Positions 44,669 through 54,016 of a DNA stretch of 64,000 nt are shown piece after piece. Positions within the stretch are counted from its first letter, which is position 1. Each line of letters begins with the position of its first letter. The notes under the pieces were generated by a model. It was not told where the DNA came from. It did no database searches and worked only from the letters and a program-made list of their open reading frames with translations. This DNA is from Streptomyces venezuelae (GTDB lineage Bacteria; Actinomycetota; Actinomycetes; Streptomycetales; Streptomycetaceae). The position numbers and the translations under genes were made by a program. Where the stretch lies: the NCBI RefSeq assembly GCF_008642275.1, contig NZ_CP029189.1, positions 5,500,001-5,564,000 on the forward strand, written 5' to 3'.

Positions 44669-45339
44669 CGCTTCACCGCCACTCGCTTGGCGACCCAGCC
44701 CAGCAGAAGACCGGTGGGCAGGGTCAGAAGGACGAAACCGAGGGCGAAGACCGCGAAGACCGCGAAGAGCGCCTGCGGCTCGTTCTCGAGCATTTCCTTC
44801 ATCAGCAGGGCCGCCTCGGCCACGCCGATGGCCGCCGCCACCGTGGTGTTCTTGGTGAGCGCGATCAGTACGTTGGCGAGCGGTGCGACGACCGCCCGGA
44901 AAGCCTGGGGGAGCACGATCAGGGTGAGCACCTGGAAGAAGCTCAGTCCCAGCGCGCGGGCCGCCTCGGCCTGGCCGACGGGCACGGTGTTGATGCCGGA
45001 GCGCAGGGCCTCGCAGACGAAGGTGCCGGTGTAGGCGATGAATCCGAGGACCGCGAGCCGGAAGCCGATCTCCTTGAACGTGCTGCCGCCCAGGGCGATG
45101 CCGAGGGTCTGGTTGAGTCCCAGCGAGCAGCCGATGATCAGCAACGTCAGCGGTGTGTTGCGCACCAGGTTGACGTAGGCGGTGCCGAAGCCCCGCAGCA
45201 GCGGGACCGGGCTGACCCGCATCCCGGCCAGGGCGGTACCCCAGATCAGGGATCCGGCCGCCGAGTAGAGGGTGAGCTGAACCGTCACCCAGAAGGCTCC
45301 GAGCACGTCGTACTGCCCGGAATCAAGAAAATCGAACAC
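44665..45339 (-). CDS. gluC: Glutamate ABC transporter permease GluC
   Basis: 224 residues, about five helices; the EAA loop reads QAEAARALGLSFFQVLTLIV. GTG start. It lies 83 bp downstream of gluB, with no obvious terminator between, as expected for the more highly expressed binding protein gene upstream of the permeases. Confidence 0.92.
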   Translation of the reverse strand: MFDFLDSGQYDVLGAFWVTVQLTLYSAAGSLIWGTALAGMRVSPVPLLRGFGTAYVNLVRNTPLTLLIIGCSLGLNQTLGIALGGSTFKEIGFRLAVLGFIAYTGTFVCEALRSGINTVPVGQAEAARALGLSFFQVLTLIVLPQAFRAVVAPLANVLIALTKNTTVAAAIGVAEAALLMKEMLENEPQALFAVFAVFALGFVLLTLPTGLLLGWVAKRVAVKR

Positions 45340-45422
45340 GATGCCCTGCGCTCTCCCCAGGATGGCCGGTGAGGTGCGCCGCCGCCCGCGGCAGGCGGGC
45401 GGCGACGCTCCTCACCGATGAA

Positions 45423-46274
45423 TCAGCTGCCTTCGGTGATCTGCGGGGCAGGCTCGCTCTTGAAGTTGGCCGGACCGAGGTTCTTGTCCACGGCCTTCTG
45501 CCAGCTGCCGTCCTCGACCATCTTCTTCAGCGCGGCGTTGATCTTGGTCTGGAGCTCCTTGTCGCCCTTCTTCAGACCGATGCCGTAGTTCTCGTTGCTC
45601 AGGCTCAGCCCGACCAGCTTGAACTTGCCCTTGTTCTTCTCCTGCGCCGCGTAGCCCGCCAGGATCGAGTTGTCCGTGGTCAGGGCGTCGACGGCCTTGT
45701 TCTCCAGGCCGGTGAGGCACTCGGAGTAGCCACCCTGCTCCAGCAGGTCGGCCTCGGGGGCCAGCTTGGTCTTGACGTTCTGCGCCGACGTGGAGCCGGT
45801 GACCGAGCAGAGCTTCTTCTTGTTCAGGTCCTCGGCCTTGGTGATGCTCGTGTCGTCGGCGCGGACCAGCAGGTCCTGGTGCGCGAGGAAGTACGGGCCG
45901 GCGAAGTCGACCTTCTCCTTGCGCTTGTCGTTGATCGAGTACGTCGCGACGACGAACTTCACGTCACCGTTCGAGATCAGGTTCTCGCGCTCGGCGCTGG
46001 GGGCCTGCTTGAACTCGATCTGGTCGGGCTGGTAGCCGAGCTCCTTGGCGACGTACGTCGCGACGTCCACGTCGAAGCCGGTGAACTTGCCGTCCGGGGT
46101 CTTCAGACCCAGACCGGGCTGGTCGTACTTGATGCCGACGACGAGCTTGTCCTTGGCGCCACCGGACGCACCACCGTCACTGGCGGCGTCCTGCTTGCTG
46201 CCGCCACAGGCGGTCGCGGTCAGGGAAAGGGCGACGGCGATGGCCGCGGCCGCAGCGGCCTTGGAGATCTTCAT
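45423..46274 (-). CDS. gluB: Glutamate-binding lipoprotein GluB
   Basis: 283 residues. A type II signal peptide ends with the lipobox LTATAC (Cys about 23). The mature protein is a type II periplasmic-binding fold (SBP_bac_3) with FDVDVATYVAKELGY and DNSILAGYAAQ. It captures glutamate outside the membrane and hands it to GluCD. Order gluA-B-C-D matches the corynebacterial and streptomycete operon. Confidence 0.93.
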   Translation of the reverse strand: MKISKAAAAAAIAVALSLTATACGGSKQDAASDGGASGGAKDKLVVGIKYDQPGLGLKTPDGKFTGFDVDVATYVAKELGYQPDQIEFKQAPSAERENLISNGDVKFVVATYSINDKRKEKVDFAGPYFLAHQDLLVRADDTSITKAEDLNKKKLCSVTGSTSAQNVKTKLAPEADLLEQGGYSECLTGLENKAVDALTTDNSILAGYAAQEKNKGKFKLVGLSLSNENYGIGLKKGDKELQTKINAALKKMVEDGSWQKAVDKNLGPANFKSEPAPQITEGS

Positions 46275-46391
46275 GATGAACTTCCCTCGGATGAGACGTT
46301 GTTGAACGACGAGCGAGGCTTACGGCGCCCACGCGGCCGACAGGAACGATCCGGCGGCGATCCGCATACGGATGACTACCAGACGCGATCC

Positions 46392-47177
46392 TCAGTGGTG
46401 CAGGATCTTCGACAGGAAGTCCTTCGCCCGATCACTGCGCGGGTTGCTGAAGAACTGCTCGGGGGTGGCCTCTTCGACGATCTTTCCGTCGGCCATGAAG
46501 ACGACCCGGTTGGCCGCCGAGCGGGCGAAGCCCATCTCGTGCGTGACGACCACCATGGTCATCCCCTCGCGGGCGAGCTGCTGCATGACCTCCAGCACCT
46601 CGTTGATCATCTCCGGGTCCAGCGCCGAGGTCGGCTCGTCGAAGAGCATCACCTTCGGCTCCATGGCCAGCGCCCGGGCGATCGCCACGCGCTGCTGCTG
46701 ACCACCGGAGAGCTGCGCCGGGTACTTGTCCGCCTGGGTGCCGACACCCACCCGCTCCAGCAGGGACAGCGCCTTCTCGCGTGCCGCGGCCTGGTCGGTC
46801 TTGCGGACCTTCAGCTGGCCCAGCATGACGTTCTGCAGCACCGTCTTGTGTGCGAAGAGGTTGAACGACTGGAACACCATGCCGACGTCGGCCCGCAGAC
46901 GGGCCAGTTCCCTGCCCTCGGAGGGCAGTTCCTTGCCGTCGAGCGTGATGGTGCCCGAGTCGATGGTTTCCAGCCGGTTGATGGTCCTGCACAGCGTGGA
47001 CTTGCCCGATCCCGAGGGACCGATCACCACGACCACCTCACCGCGGGCAATGCTCAGATCGATGTCCTGAAGCACGTGCAGCGCGCCGAAGTGCTTGTTG
47101 ACGTTGCTCAGTACGACCAGGTCGTCTGCGGCACCGGCCGCGTCCTGCACGTCCTTGGTCACTGATACTCCGCTCAT
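46392..47177 (-). CDS. gluA: Glutamate ABC transporter ATP-binding protein GluA
   Basis: 261 residues with Walker [11 protein letters not shown]-loop, signature [15 protein letters not shown], Walker [13 protein letters not shown] and switch His in VVTHEMGF. Powers glutamate import with GluBCD. Two starts are possible: the ATG used here, or a GTG 15 nt downstream that has GGAG at 5 nt; the second has the better ribosome site. Upstream, GTCCTCC and GGAGGAC (47192-47212) form a 7-bp hairpin in the untranslated leader. Confidence 0.93.
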   Translation of the reverse strand: MSGVSVTKDVQDAAGAADDLVVLSNVNKHFGALHVLQDIDLSIARGEVVVVIGPSGSGKSTLCRTINRLETIDSGTITLDGKELPSEGRELARLRADVGMVFQSFNLFAHKTVLQNVMLGQLKVRKTDQAAAREKALSLLERVGVGTQADKYPAQLSGGQQQRVAIARALAMEPKVMLFDEPTSALDPEMINEVLEVMQQLAREGMTMVVVTHEMGFARSAANRVVFMADGKIVEEATPEQFFSNPRSDRAKDFLSKILHH

Positions 47178-47476
47178 CGGCTTCTTGCTCCGTCCTCCTC
47201 GGTTGGGAGGACAGTAGTGACGTGACGCGCACAACGTCATCACATCTGAGCGAGAATTGAGGATAACGATCCGGCCTCTTCCGGATACGCTCCGTGCGCG
47301 TCACCGGCCTGGTCGATCATGCCCGCGTACCGGGTGCATAACGGAAGGCGCGCCGCGGCGGGACCCCCTTGACGTGGGACTCCGCATCGGCGTGGATGCA
47401 TGGTGGCCCTTCGTGCGGCCCCGCGTGTGACCATGCGTGGTGGAGCCAGAGCGAGAGAAGAGGAGAGGGGGACGAC

Positions 47477-48193
47477 ATGAGACTGCTGCTCGTCGAGGAC
47501 GACGATCACGTCGCGGCAGCCCTGTCCGCGATCCTCGCCCGCCACGGCTTCCAGGTCACCCACGCCCGCAACGGTGAGGAGGCCCTGCAGGCACTCCTCC
47601 TCGCAGGCGCCCCGGCCTGCCCGCAGCCCTACGGCGTGATCCTGCTCGACCTCGGTCTGCCCGACCAGGACGGCTACGAGGTGTGCGGCAAGATCCGCAA
47701 GCGCACCGCCACACCTGTGATCATGGTGACCGCCCGGGCCGACGTGCGCTCCCGCATCCACGGACTCAACATGGGCGCCGACGACTACGTCGTCAAGCCC
47801 TACGACACCGGCGAGCTCCTCGCCCGGATCCACGCCGTCGCCCGGCGCACCGGCGCCGCCGAGGAGGCCTCCGCCCCCGGCACCGGCGCGCCCGCCACGG
47901 TCCGCCTCGGCCCCGTCAGCATCGAGCTGCCCACCCGCCGGGTCAGCGTGGACGGCGCCGACGTGCCCCTCACCCGCAAGGAGTTCGACCTGCTGGCCCT
48001 GCTCGCGCAGCGGCCGGGCGTCGTCTTCCGCCGCGAGCAGATCATCAGCGAGGTGTGGCGCACCAGCTGGGAGGGGACCGGGCGCACCCTGGAGGTCCAC
48101 GTCGCCTCGCTGCGCTCCAAGCTGCGCATGCCCGCCCTCATCGAGACCGTCCGAGGGGTGGGCTACCGGCTCGTCGCCCCGGCCGCTCCCTAG
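47477..48193 (+). CDS. OmpR/PhoB-type two-component response regulator
   Basis: 238 residues. Receiver domain (about 1-120) with VEDDD, phospho-Asp in LLDLGLPDQDGYE and the Lys in VVKPYDTGEL, then a winged-helix DNA-binding domain (about 140-235) ending with TVRGVGYRLV. ATG start with AGGAG upstream. Divergent from gluA across a spacer of about 300 bp, so it may control the glutamate operon; the next gene is its sensor kinase. Confidence 0.92.
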   Translation: MRLLLVEDDDHVAAALSAILARHGFQVTHARNGEEALQALLLAGAPACPQPYGVILLDLGLPDQDGYEVCGKIRKRTATPVIMVTARADVRSRIHGLNMGADDYVVKPYDTGELLARIHAVARRTGAAEEASAPGTGAPATVRLGPVSIELPTRRVSVDGADVPLTRKEFDLLALLAQRPGVVFRREQIISEVWRTSWEGTGRTLEVHVASLRSKLRMPALIETVRGVGYRLVAPAAP

Positions 48194-48205
48194 GGGCCCT
48201 CCGCC

Positions 48206-49624
48206 GTGCGTGCCCGTCTGCTCCCGCTGCTCGTCATCCTGATGGCGGGCACGCTGCTCGCCCTCGGCTTCCCGCTCGCGGTGAGCCTGGCCGCCGGCCA
48301 GCAGCAGCGGGTGGTGGTCGACCGGATCGACGACAGCGCCCGCTTCGCCGCCCTCGCACAGTTCTTCATCGACGCCGAGGGCTCGGGGGCCACCGGGGCC
48401 GACGAGCGCCGGGACGCCCTCGGGCTCGAACTCGCCCGCTACCAGTCCCTGTACGGAATCCGCGTCGGTGTCTTCCGCCGTGACTACAACGCCCTGGCCC
48501 GGTCCCCGGGCTGGTGGCAGCTCCCGGAATCGGGCGAGGGCCGCCGGGCCTTCTCGGAGGCGCTGGCCGGCCGGCGCAGCCATGATCCCCCGCAGGTGTG
48601 GCCCTGGCAGACCGACGGCAAACTCCTCGTCGTCTCCCCGGTCGTCCTCGACGGCGACGTGGTCGCGGTCGTCGCCACCGAATCACCGACCGACCAGATG
48701 CGCGCCCGGATCCTGAGGGGCTGGCTGCTGATCGCCGGCGGGCTCGCCGCCGCCATGCTCGTCGCCTTCGGCGCCGCCCTCAAGCTCACCAGCTGGGTGC
48801 TCAAGCCCGTCCGGACCCTGGACGCGGCCGCCCACGGCATCGCCACCGGACGGATGAACTCGCGCGTCGCCGCCGCCGGCGGGCCCCCGGAACTCCAACG
48901 CCTGGCCCACTCCTTCAACGAGATGGCCGACAACGTCGAAGAGGTCCTCGAACAGCAGCGCGCGTTCGTCGCCGACGCCTCCCACCAGCTGCGCAACCCG
49001 CTCGCGGCGCTCCTCCTGCGGATCGAGCTGCTCGCCCTCGAACTGCCCGAGGGGAACGAGGAGATCGCCTCCGTGCGCACCGAGGGCAAGCGCCTGACCC
49101 AGGTCCTCGACGACCTGCTGGACCTGGCGCTGGCCGAGCACGCCTCCGCCGAGATCAGCCTCACCGACATCGGGGCCCTGACCGCGGAGCGGGTCGCCGC
49201 ATGGCGCCCCTACGCCGAGGAGAAGGGCGTGCGCCTCACCGGGACGGGCCGGACCGCCGTCACCGGCTGGGCCGACCCCATCGCCCTGTCCAGCGCGCTC
49301 GACGCGGTCATCGACAACGCCCTCAAGTTCACCCCCACGGGCGAGGAGGTCGAGGTCTCCGTCTCCACCGAGGGGCGCTCCGTCCGCGTGGTCGTCGCCG
49401 ACCGGGGCCCCGGCCTCACCGAGGACGAGCTGCTCCGCGTCGGCGACCGGTTCTGGCGCAGCGGCCGCCACCAGAACGTCAAGGGCTCCGGGCTCGGCCT
49501 GTCGATCTCCCGTGCGCTGCTCGCCGCGGGCGGCGGGTCCCTCTCCTACGAGAAGAACCCGCCGCACGGGCTGCGGGTGACGGTGGCCGTCCCGCGCACC
49601 GCCCCCCAGGGCGCGGCGGGCTAG
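48206..49624 (+). CDS. Two-component sensor histidine kinase
   Basis: 472 residues. N-terminal helix (about 7-30), extracytoplasmic sensor (about 31-170), second helix (about 172-197), HAMP (about 198-250), HisKA with DASHQLRNPL (phospho-His about 260) and HATPase_c with DNALKFT, RGPGLTEDE and GSGLGLSIS. GTG start, 12 nt after the regulator stop, so the pair is co-transcribed. Confidence 0.92.
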   Translation: MRARLLPLLVILMAGTLLALGFPLAVSLAAGQQQRVVVDRIDDSARFAALAQFFIDAEGSGATGADERRDALGLELARYQSLYGIRVGVFRRDYNALARSPGWWQLPESGEGRRAFSEALAGRRSHDPPQVWPWQTDGKLLVVSPVVLDGDVVAVVATESPTDQMRARILRGWLLIAGGLAAAMLVAFGAALKLTSWVLKPVRTLDAAAHGIATGRMNSRVAAAGGPPELQRLAHSFNEMADNVEEVLEQQRAFVADASHQLRNPLAALLLRIELLALELPEGNEEIASVRTEGKRLTQVLDDLLDLALAEHASAEISLTDIGALTAERVAAWRPYAEEKGVRLTGTGRTAVTGWADPIALSSALDAVIDNALKFTPTGEEVEVSVSTEGRSVRVVVADRGPGLTEDELLRVGDRFWRSGRHQNVKGSGLGLSISRALLAAGGGSLSYEKNPPHGLRVTVAVPRTAPQGAAG

Positions 49625-49691
49625 TCCGTCCCTTGCGGATCCTGCCGGGCGGGACGGCCCCGTCCGACTCTTCCCCTGTGGCTGCCGCCGG

Positions 49692-51836
49692 TTACCAGGG
49701 CAGCGTGACGCGGGCCGGCTCGGACACCGTGTACAGCTCGTCGACGGCCCGCACCTCGAAGGCCGCCGCCCGCTCCCGTCCGGCGCGCGGGACGGCGGGC
49801 AGGTACAGGGCGGTGCCGCAAGTGCCCCCGAGGAAGCGCCGCGTACCGTCGGGCAGGATCCGCCACACCTCGTGGTGGCGCGGCCGGCCGCCGGGACCGT
49901 CCGCCGCCCGCCAGGACAGGCGCAGCCAGGCCCGGCCGTCCTGCCGGGCCGAGGCGTCCACGACCGGTGCCGCGGGCGGTGCCGGGCGCCGGGTGCGGGG
50001 CTCGTCGTGTACCGACACGGCGCCGATCCGCCACACCACCGGCGTCTTCCCGGGCGCGGTGATCCGTACGGCCAGGCCGTACGCGGTGCTGCCCGCCAGT
50101 GCCGCCAGCCCGGCCCGCGTCGTGCGCCAGCCCTGCCCGCTGTGCCGGGTCCGGCCCGCCAGCCAGGTGTACGGGACGGGCTCACCGGGGCCCGACGGCT
50201 CGCGGACGGCCACGCCGAGCTCCACCGCGACCGGCTCCGCCGAGCCCGTGGCGTGCACCAGCTCCAGGACCGACCCGCGGGTCAGCGGCAGCCGCGTGGA
50301 GTGCAGTCCGATGATCACGGGTGCGGTCGGAGCGCCCTCGACCAGCAGGCTGGAGCCGCCGCGCCAGGCGTCCGCGAAGTCCAGCGTGACCGAGGGGCGC
50401 ACCCCGGCGGTGTCCACCGCCCAGCGGCGGCCGGGGAGCCGGTCCTGGAGCCCGAGGTGGTTCCACGGCGTGTCCGAGACGACCCTGCCGCCCTCGTACC
50501 AGCGCAGCCCGTGCCCGGTGTTGAAGGAGCAGGCGAACGGGAGGGCGGTGACGGTGGACCGGTCGGCGACGACCGTGGCGGGGGCCCGCCAGCGGGTGCC
50601 GGGCGCGGGGTGGGCCGGGTCCAGCGACTCGCCCGTCCAGAACCGGTCGTCGGCGCGGTGGAAGGTTCCGGGGGAGCGGTCGCCGAGGTGGTTGCGGGTC
50701 CACTCGGGCCGGTAGAAGCCGTAGCTGACGACGTGGTCCCGGCCGCGCGGGACGATCGCGTCCCAGTCGACGGCGGAGTCCCAGCCGTGGGACTCGGTGT
50801 CCACGGCGGCCCACAGCTCGTGGCGGGAGCGGCCGAGGCGGTCGGCGAGCGCGCCCGAGGCGGCCAGGGTGTCCGGGGTCCAGCGGAAGTCCACGAACAT
50901 CGTGTCCGAGACCTTCCCGGACCGGTCCTCGAAGAACTCCTGGTTGAGCGGGTTGAGGGCGCCCTGCCAGCCCACCCGCCCGGTGGTGTTCATGGCGTCG
51001 TACCAGGTGGTGCGCAGGCCGTGGGGCTCGCCGGCCGCCCGCAGGGCGCGCAGGAACTCCCGCATCCGGGTGGCGAGCGCACTGTCTCCGCCGTCGGTCT
51101 CGGCGTTCACGAACCAGCCGTCGAAGCCGTGGGTCCGCGCCACCTGGACGAGCTTGTCGGCGATCGGGAAGCGGCCGAGGGAGTCCCGTTGCACCAGGTC
51201 GCGGGTCCACCGCAGGTCGCCGCCGTAGGCGACGGGCGGCAGGAACACGTTGCCCAGCACCCGGACCCCGTTGCGGTGGGCGGCGTCGACCACGGGCGCG
51301 TTCGGCGCGAGCACGATGCCCTCGCCGGCGGAGCCGCCCCAGAAGACGAGCTCGTCGATGTACGCCCAGTGCGTGAGCGCGTAGTGGTCGGCGGTCGATG
51401 AGCCCTGGGAAGGGTTCCCGGCCGTGGGCCCGAAGGAGACCAGCGAGGAGACGCGGGCCTGGCCGACGCGGGCGTCCCGGTTCGCGGGGACCGGGGTGAA
51501 TCGTTCCGCCAGAGGCACGGTCGAGGTGTTGTGGGCCAGATCGGGATCGCTCTCGGGGGTCCACCGGCTGAGCGAGCGCCACACGATCCCGGGGCCGGGG
51601 GTTCCTGACGGGAGGGAGTCCGGGAACCAGTACGAGGCGTACGGGGCCAGGTCGGCCGGTGCCGCGGCGGGCGCCGCTGCCGGTAAGGGCGCGGGCGCGG
51701 CGTCGGCCCGGGCGCGGCCCGCCAGGCCCAGCACCGCGGCGGCCCCGGCCCCGGTGGCCAGCACCCTGCGCCGGGTCGGCCGTAGCGCGGCGGCGGGCGG
51801 CGTACGGGGATCGGTGCCGTTGTCGGTCTCGGGCAT
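49692..51836 (-). CDS. GH85 endo-beta-N-acetylglucosaminidase, Tat-exported
   Basis: 714 residues. A twin-arginine signal peptide (RRRVLATGAGAAAVLGLAG, cleavage after ADA about residue 46) is followed by the GH85 TIM barrel, with the Asn-x-Glu catalytic pair in FDGWFVNAETD, and C-terminal beta domains (about 450-714) of galactose-binding and fibronectin type. Enzymes of this family cut the chitobiose core of N-glycans, freeing the glycan with one GlcNAc. Downstream of the GH-A glycosidase on the same strand; a repeat-filled spacer separates them. Confidence 0.9.
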   Translation of the reverse strand: MPETDNGTDPRTPPAAALRPTRRRVLATGAGAAAVLGLAGRARADAAPAPLPAAAPAAAPADLAPYASYWFPDSLPSGTPGPGIVWRSLSRWTPESDPDLAHNTSTVPLAERFTPVPANRDARVGQARVSSLVSFGPTAGNPSQGSSTADHYALTHWAYIDELVFWGGSAGEGIVLAPNAPVVDAAHRNGVRVLGNVFLPPVAYGGDLRWTRDLVQRDSLGRFPIADKLVQVARTHGFDGWFVNAETDGGDSALATRMREFLRALRAAGEPHGLRTTWYDAMNTTGRVGWQGALNPLNQEFFEDRSGKVSDTMFVDFRWTPDTLAASGALADRLGRSRHELWAAVDTESHGWDSAVDWDAIVPRGRDHVVSYGFYRPEWTRNHLGDRSPGTFHRADDRFWTGESLDPAHPAPGTRWRAPATVVADRSTVTALPFACSFNTGHGLRWYEGGRVVSDTPWNHLGLQDRLPGRRWAVDTAGVRPSVTLDFADAWRGGSSLLVEGAPTAPVIIGLHSTRLPLTRGSVLELVHATGSAEPVAVELGVAVREPSGPGEPVPYTWLAGRTRHSGQGWRTTRAGLAALAGSTAYGLAVRITAPGKTPVVWRIGAVSVHDEPRTRRPAPPAAPVVDASARQDGRAWLRLSWRAADGPGGRPRHHEVWRILPDGTRRFLGGTCGTALYLPAVPRAGRERAAAFEVRAVDELYTVSEPARVTLPW

Positions 51837-51878
51837 GCGGGGCTCCTCACGAGGGGATCGGGGGATCGGGGGAACGCT

Positions 51879-51943
51879 CGGTCCGGTCCGGTCCGGTCCG
51901 GTCCGGTCTGGTCCGGTCTGGTCCGGACCGGTCTGGTCCGGTC
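51879..51943. repeat. Thirteen tandem CGGTC-type pentamers
   Basis: The units are CGGTC with TGGTC and CGGAC variants in a run of 65 bp. They sit in the spacer between the GH85 and GH-A genes; 5-bp units would shift any reading frame, so this is non-coding. Imperfect GGTC-type repetition continues up to the GH-A gene stop. Confidence 0.85.
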
Positions 51944-51999
51944 CGGTGGGTCAGGCCGGGTCGGGCCGGATCGGTCAGCCCGGGTCGGCTCGGGCCGGG

Positions 52000-53289
52000 T
52001 CAGGTCACGTCGCGCACGTGCAGTACCTCGGTGATGCCGCGGGCGGCCAGATGCGCGGCGTCCGCGGCGCGCTCCGCGAGCACCACCGCCGGGCGCACCC
52101 CCTGGGCCGTCAGCGAGACCCAGGCCTCGAAGAACGCGCCGCCCGGCGCGCACACCGAACGCCCCGGAGGCCCTGCCGCCGTGCCTGCGCCGGGGCACAC
52201 GGCCTCGCCCGCGTCCCCACCGACGTCCACGGCGAGCGCGGTGGACCGCGGGGCCGGGCGGTGCGCGCGGCCCCGCCACCGCGCCGCGATCCGGGCGATG
52301 GCGGCGCCCGCCGGCTTGGTCCGGCGGTCGTTGGTGAGCAGGCCGAGGCCGTACTCCAGCTCCGGGAAGTCCGCGAGATCCCGGGACACGTCGTGTGAAC
52401 ACCACCAGGTCACGCCCCACACGTCCGGGCAGTCCAGGGCGTTCGCGACGGTGGCCTCGGTGAACCGCGCCGCGTGCTCCGGCGGGATAAGCGGCGCCGG
52501 GGCCCCGACCTCCTGGAGCCACACGGGGCGGTGCGGGTCCAGGGCCCAGGCCTTGGAGAGCTCGATCAGGTACGCGGCGTGGTGCTCGGTCGCCGTCCCG
52601 CCCCGGCCGTGCCGCTGCGCGGTGCCGTTGAACACCCAGGAGTGCACCGCGGTGGCCCGGCCCAGCCGGGCCGCGTGGGCCGGGGTGAAGGGGTGCCCGT
52701 CCTGGTACCAGGCCGCGTCGTACTCGGCATGCAGGTGCAGCCGCCCCGGGGCCCCCTCCTCGCAGGCGGCGAGCATCCGCTCCAGCCAGCGGGCCGCCTG
52801 GTCCGGGGTGATCCGGTCGGGGTCGGGGTGCGGGGCGCCGGAGAACTGGTTGATCTCGTTGCCGACCGTCATGCCCAGGAAGTTCGGCCGGTCGGCGAGG
52901 GCCGAGGCGAGCGTGCGCAGGTACTCCTCCTGCCCGGCGACCACGTCCGGGTCGGTGAAGATGCTGCGCCGGTGCCAGGTCCGGGTCCAGGCGGGCAGGA
53001 AGTCGAAGCTCGACAAGTGGCCTTGCAGGCCGTCCACGTTGACGTCGAGCCCGCGCTCGGCCGCCGCGTCGGCGAGCGCCACGAGCTGCTCGACGGCGCG
53101 CGGCCGGATCAGCGCCCGGTTCGGCTGGAAGACCGGCCACAGCGGGAACACGCGGATGTGGTCCAGCCCGAGCGCGGCGATCGAGTCGAGGTCGGCCCGC
53201 ACCTCGTCGGGATCGAAGTCCAGCCAGTGGTGGAACCAGCCGCGGGCCGGCGTGTAGTTGGCGCCGAAGCGGAGCGCGTCATCGGGCAC
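52000..53289 (-). CDS. GH-A clan glycosidase, GH5-like (possible GH5_18 beta-mannosidase)
   Basis: 429 residues, no signal peptide, so probably cytosolic. A TIM-barrel start FGANYTPARGWFHHWLDFD, acid/base Glu in VGNEINQF and nucleophile Glu in WLQEVGAP identify a clan GH-A enzyme. The pairing with GH85, LacI and ROK resembles Bifidobacterium longum N-glycan loci, where the GH5_18 enzyme cleaves Man-beta-1,4-GlcNAc. Subfamily assignment is inference. Residues from about 330 are a separate small domain. GTG start with AGGA 8 nt upstream; upstream frame is open but not domain-like. Confidence 0.78.
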   Translation of the reverse strand: MPDDALRFGANYTPARGWFHHWLDFDPDEVRADLDSIAALGLDHIRVFPLWPVFQPNRALIRPRAVEQLVALADAAAERGLDVNVDGLQGHLSSFDFLPAWTRTWHRRSIFTDPDVVAGQEEYLRTLASALADRPNFLGMTVGNEINQFSGAPHPDPDRITPDQAARWLERMLAACEEGAPGRLHLHAEYDAAWYQDGHPFTPAHAARLGRATAVHSWVFNGTAQRHGRGGTATEHHAAYLIELSKAWALDPHRPVWLQEVGAPAPLIPPEHAARFTEATVANALDCPDVWGVTWWCSHDVSRDLADFPELEYGLGLLTNDRRTKPAGAAIARIAARWRGRAHRPAPRSTALAVDVGGDAGEAVCPGAGTAAGPPGRSVCAPGGAFFEAWVSLTAQGVRPAVVLAERAADAAHLAARGITEVLHVRDVT

Positions 53290-53379
53290 GGGGCGTCCTG
53301 GAGTCCTCGGGGAATTCACCGGATGCGGCACAACCTGCCGGTGCGGGTGGGGAAAGTCAACAGGGCCTCCGAGTCGGGC

Positions 53380-53451
53380 ACTTATGCGCTTCAGTCCAGT
53401 TGACACAAGGGTTCTGGGCGGAAGACCCTGTGGAAACTAATGCGCTTTAGT
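53380..53451. promoter_or_regulatory. Two LacI-type operator-like palindromes
   Basis: ACTTATGCGCTTCAGT (53380-53395) and ACTAATGCGCTTTAGT (53436-53451) share ACTWATGCGCTTYAGT, a near palindrome with a GCGC centre as in LacI/GalR-family operators. They lie 56 bp apart, upstream of the GH-A gene on its strand. A -35/-10 pair can be read on the minus strand (TTGTGT about 16 nt from CATAAG), with the first operator over the -10. The LacI gene about 570 bp away is the likely binder. Confidence 0.62.
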
Positions 53452-54016
53452 TGTCAGCGGGCCGCAAGGACGTGCGTGGAAATGTGCAGCGGTATTTTCG
53501 GTCACGGCGGTCACGGCGGTCACGGCGGTCACGGCGGCCTCGGCCCGGTGGTCGTCGCTGCGGCGTGGCCGGCCGCACTCCGGGGCCGCGGCCGCGACCC
53601 CACCGGCGTCGGGGACCCGCCGGCCCGGGTGCACGCCGGGTGGGCGGGAAAACACGCCCGGGCCGTTACCGCCTCGGGCCGCCTGGAGGCCGCCGGGCCG
53701 CCGGCCGGGGTGGGCGGGCGCGAAGCCTCGTACGCGCAGCGCACGGGCGGGATCCCGGTCGGTGGCACGCACGCCCGGCGGTGCGGGGCGCACGGCCGCG
53801 GGGCTCCGGGCGGGACGTGGCCGTCGACGGCCCGTGCGTTGCGGTGGACGGCGTGGCCGAGGGGGAGTTCGAGCCGCTGCCGCCGCTCGATTCCTCTCCC
53901 GGAGCCCACAGGATCGTCATGAAATCGGCCTGTCAGGGCAGGATCGCGTACGGTCCGGCCATTGCCGTCCGTATTCCGCCACGTGTGACGCACCCGAAGG
54001 ACGAATGAGGCAGGCC
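53452..54016. other. Spacer with 9-bp tandem repeat, no gene seen
   Basis: Between the operator region and the LacI gene. Four GGTCACGGC units stand in tandem at 53500-53535. Open frames here have no ribosome sites, no recognisable domains and heavy Arg/Gly/Pro bias, so none is called. The promoter of the LacI gene presumably lies in the last about 100 bp. Confidence 0.6.

Noticed and set aside
47192..47212. Hairpin before gluA as a riboswitch
   Set aside because: A 7-bp stem alone is not enough; no conserved aptamer core is recognisable and the stem does not cover the start codon.
52000..53406. Longer N-terminus for the GH-A glycosidase
   Set aside because: The extra 39 residues are Pro/Arg-rich, not domain-like, and overlap the proposed promoter and operator; the GTG with AGGA upstream is preferred.
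53440..54008. Open frames in the spacer upstream of the LacI gene
   Set aside because: Low-complexity Arg/Gly/Pro-rich translations, no ribosome sites, and the region is filled by operators and a 9-bp repeat.
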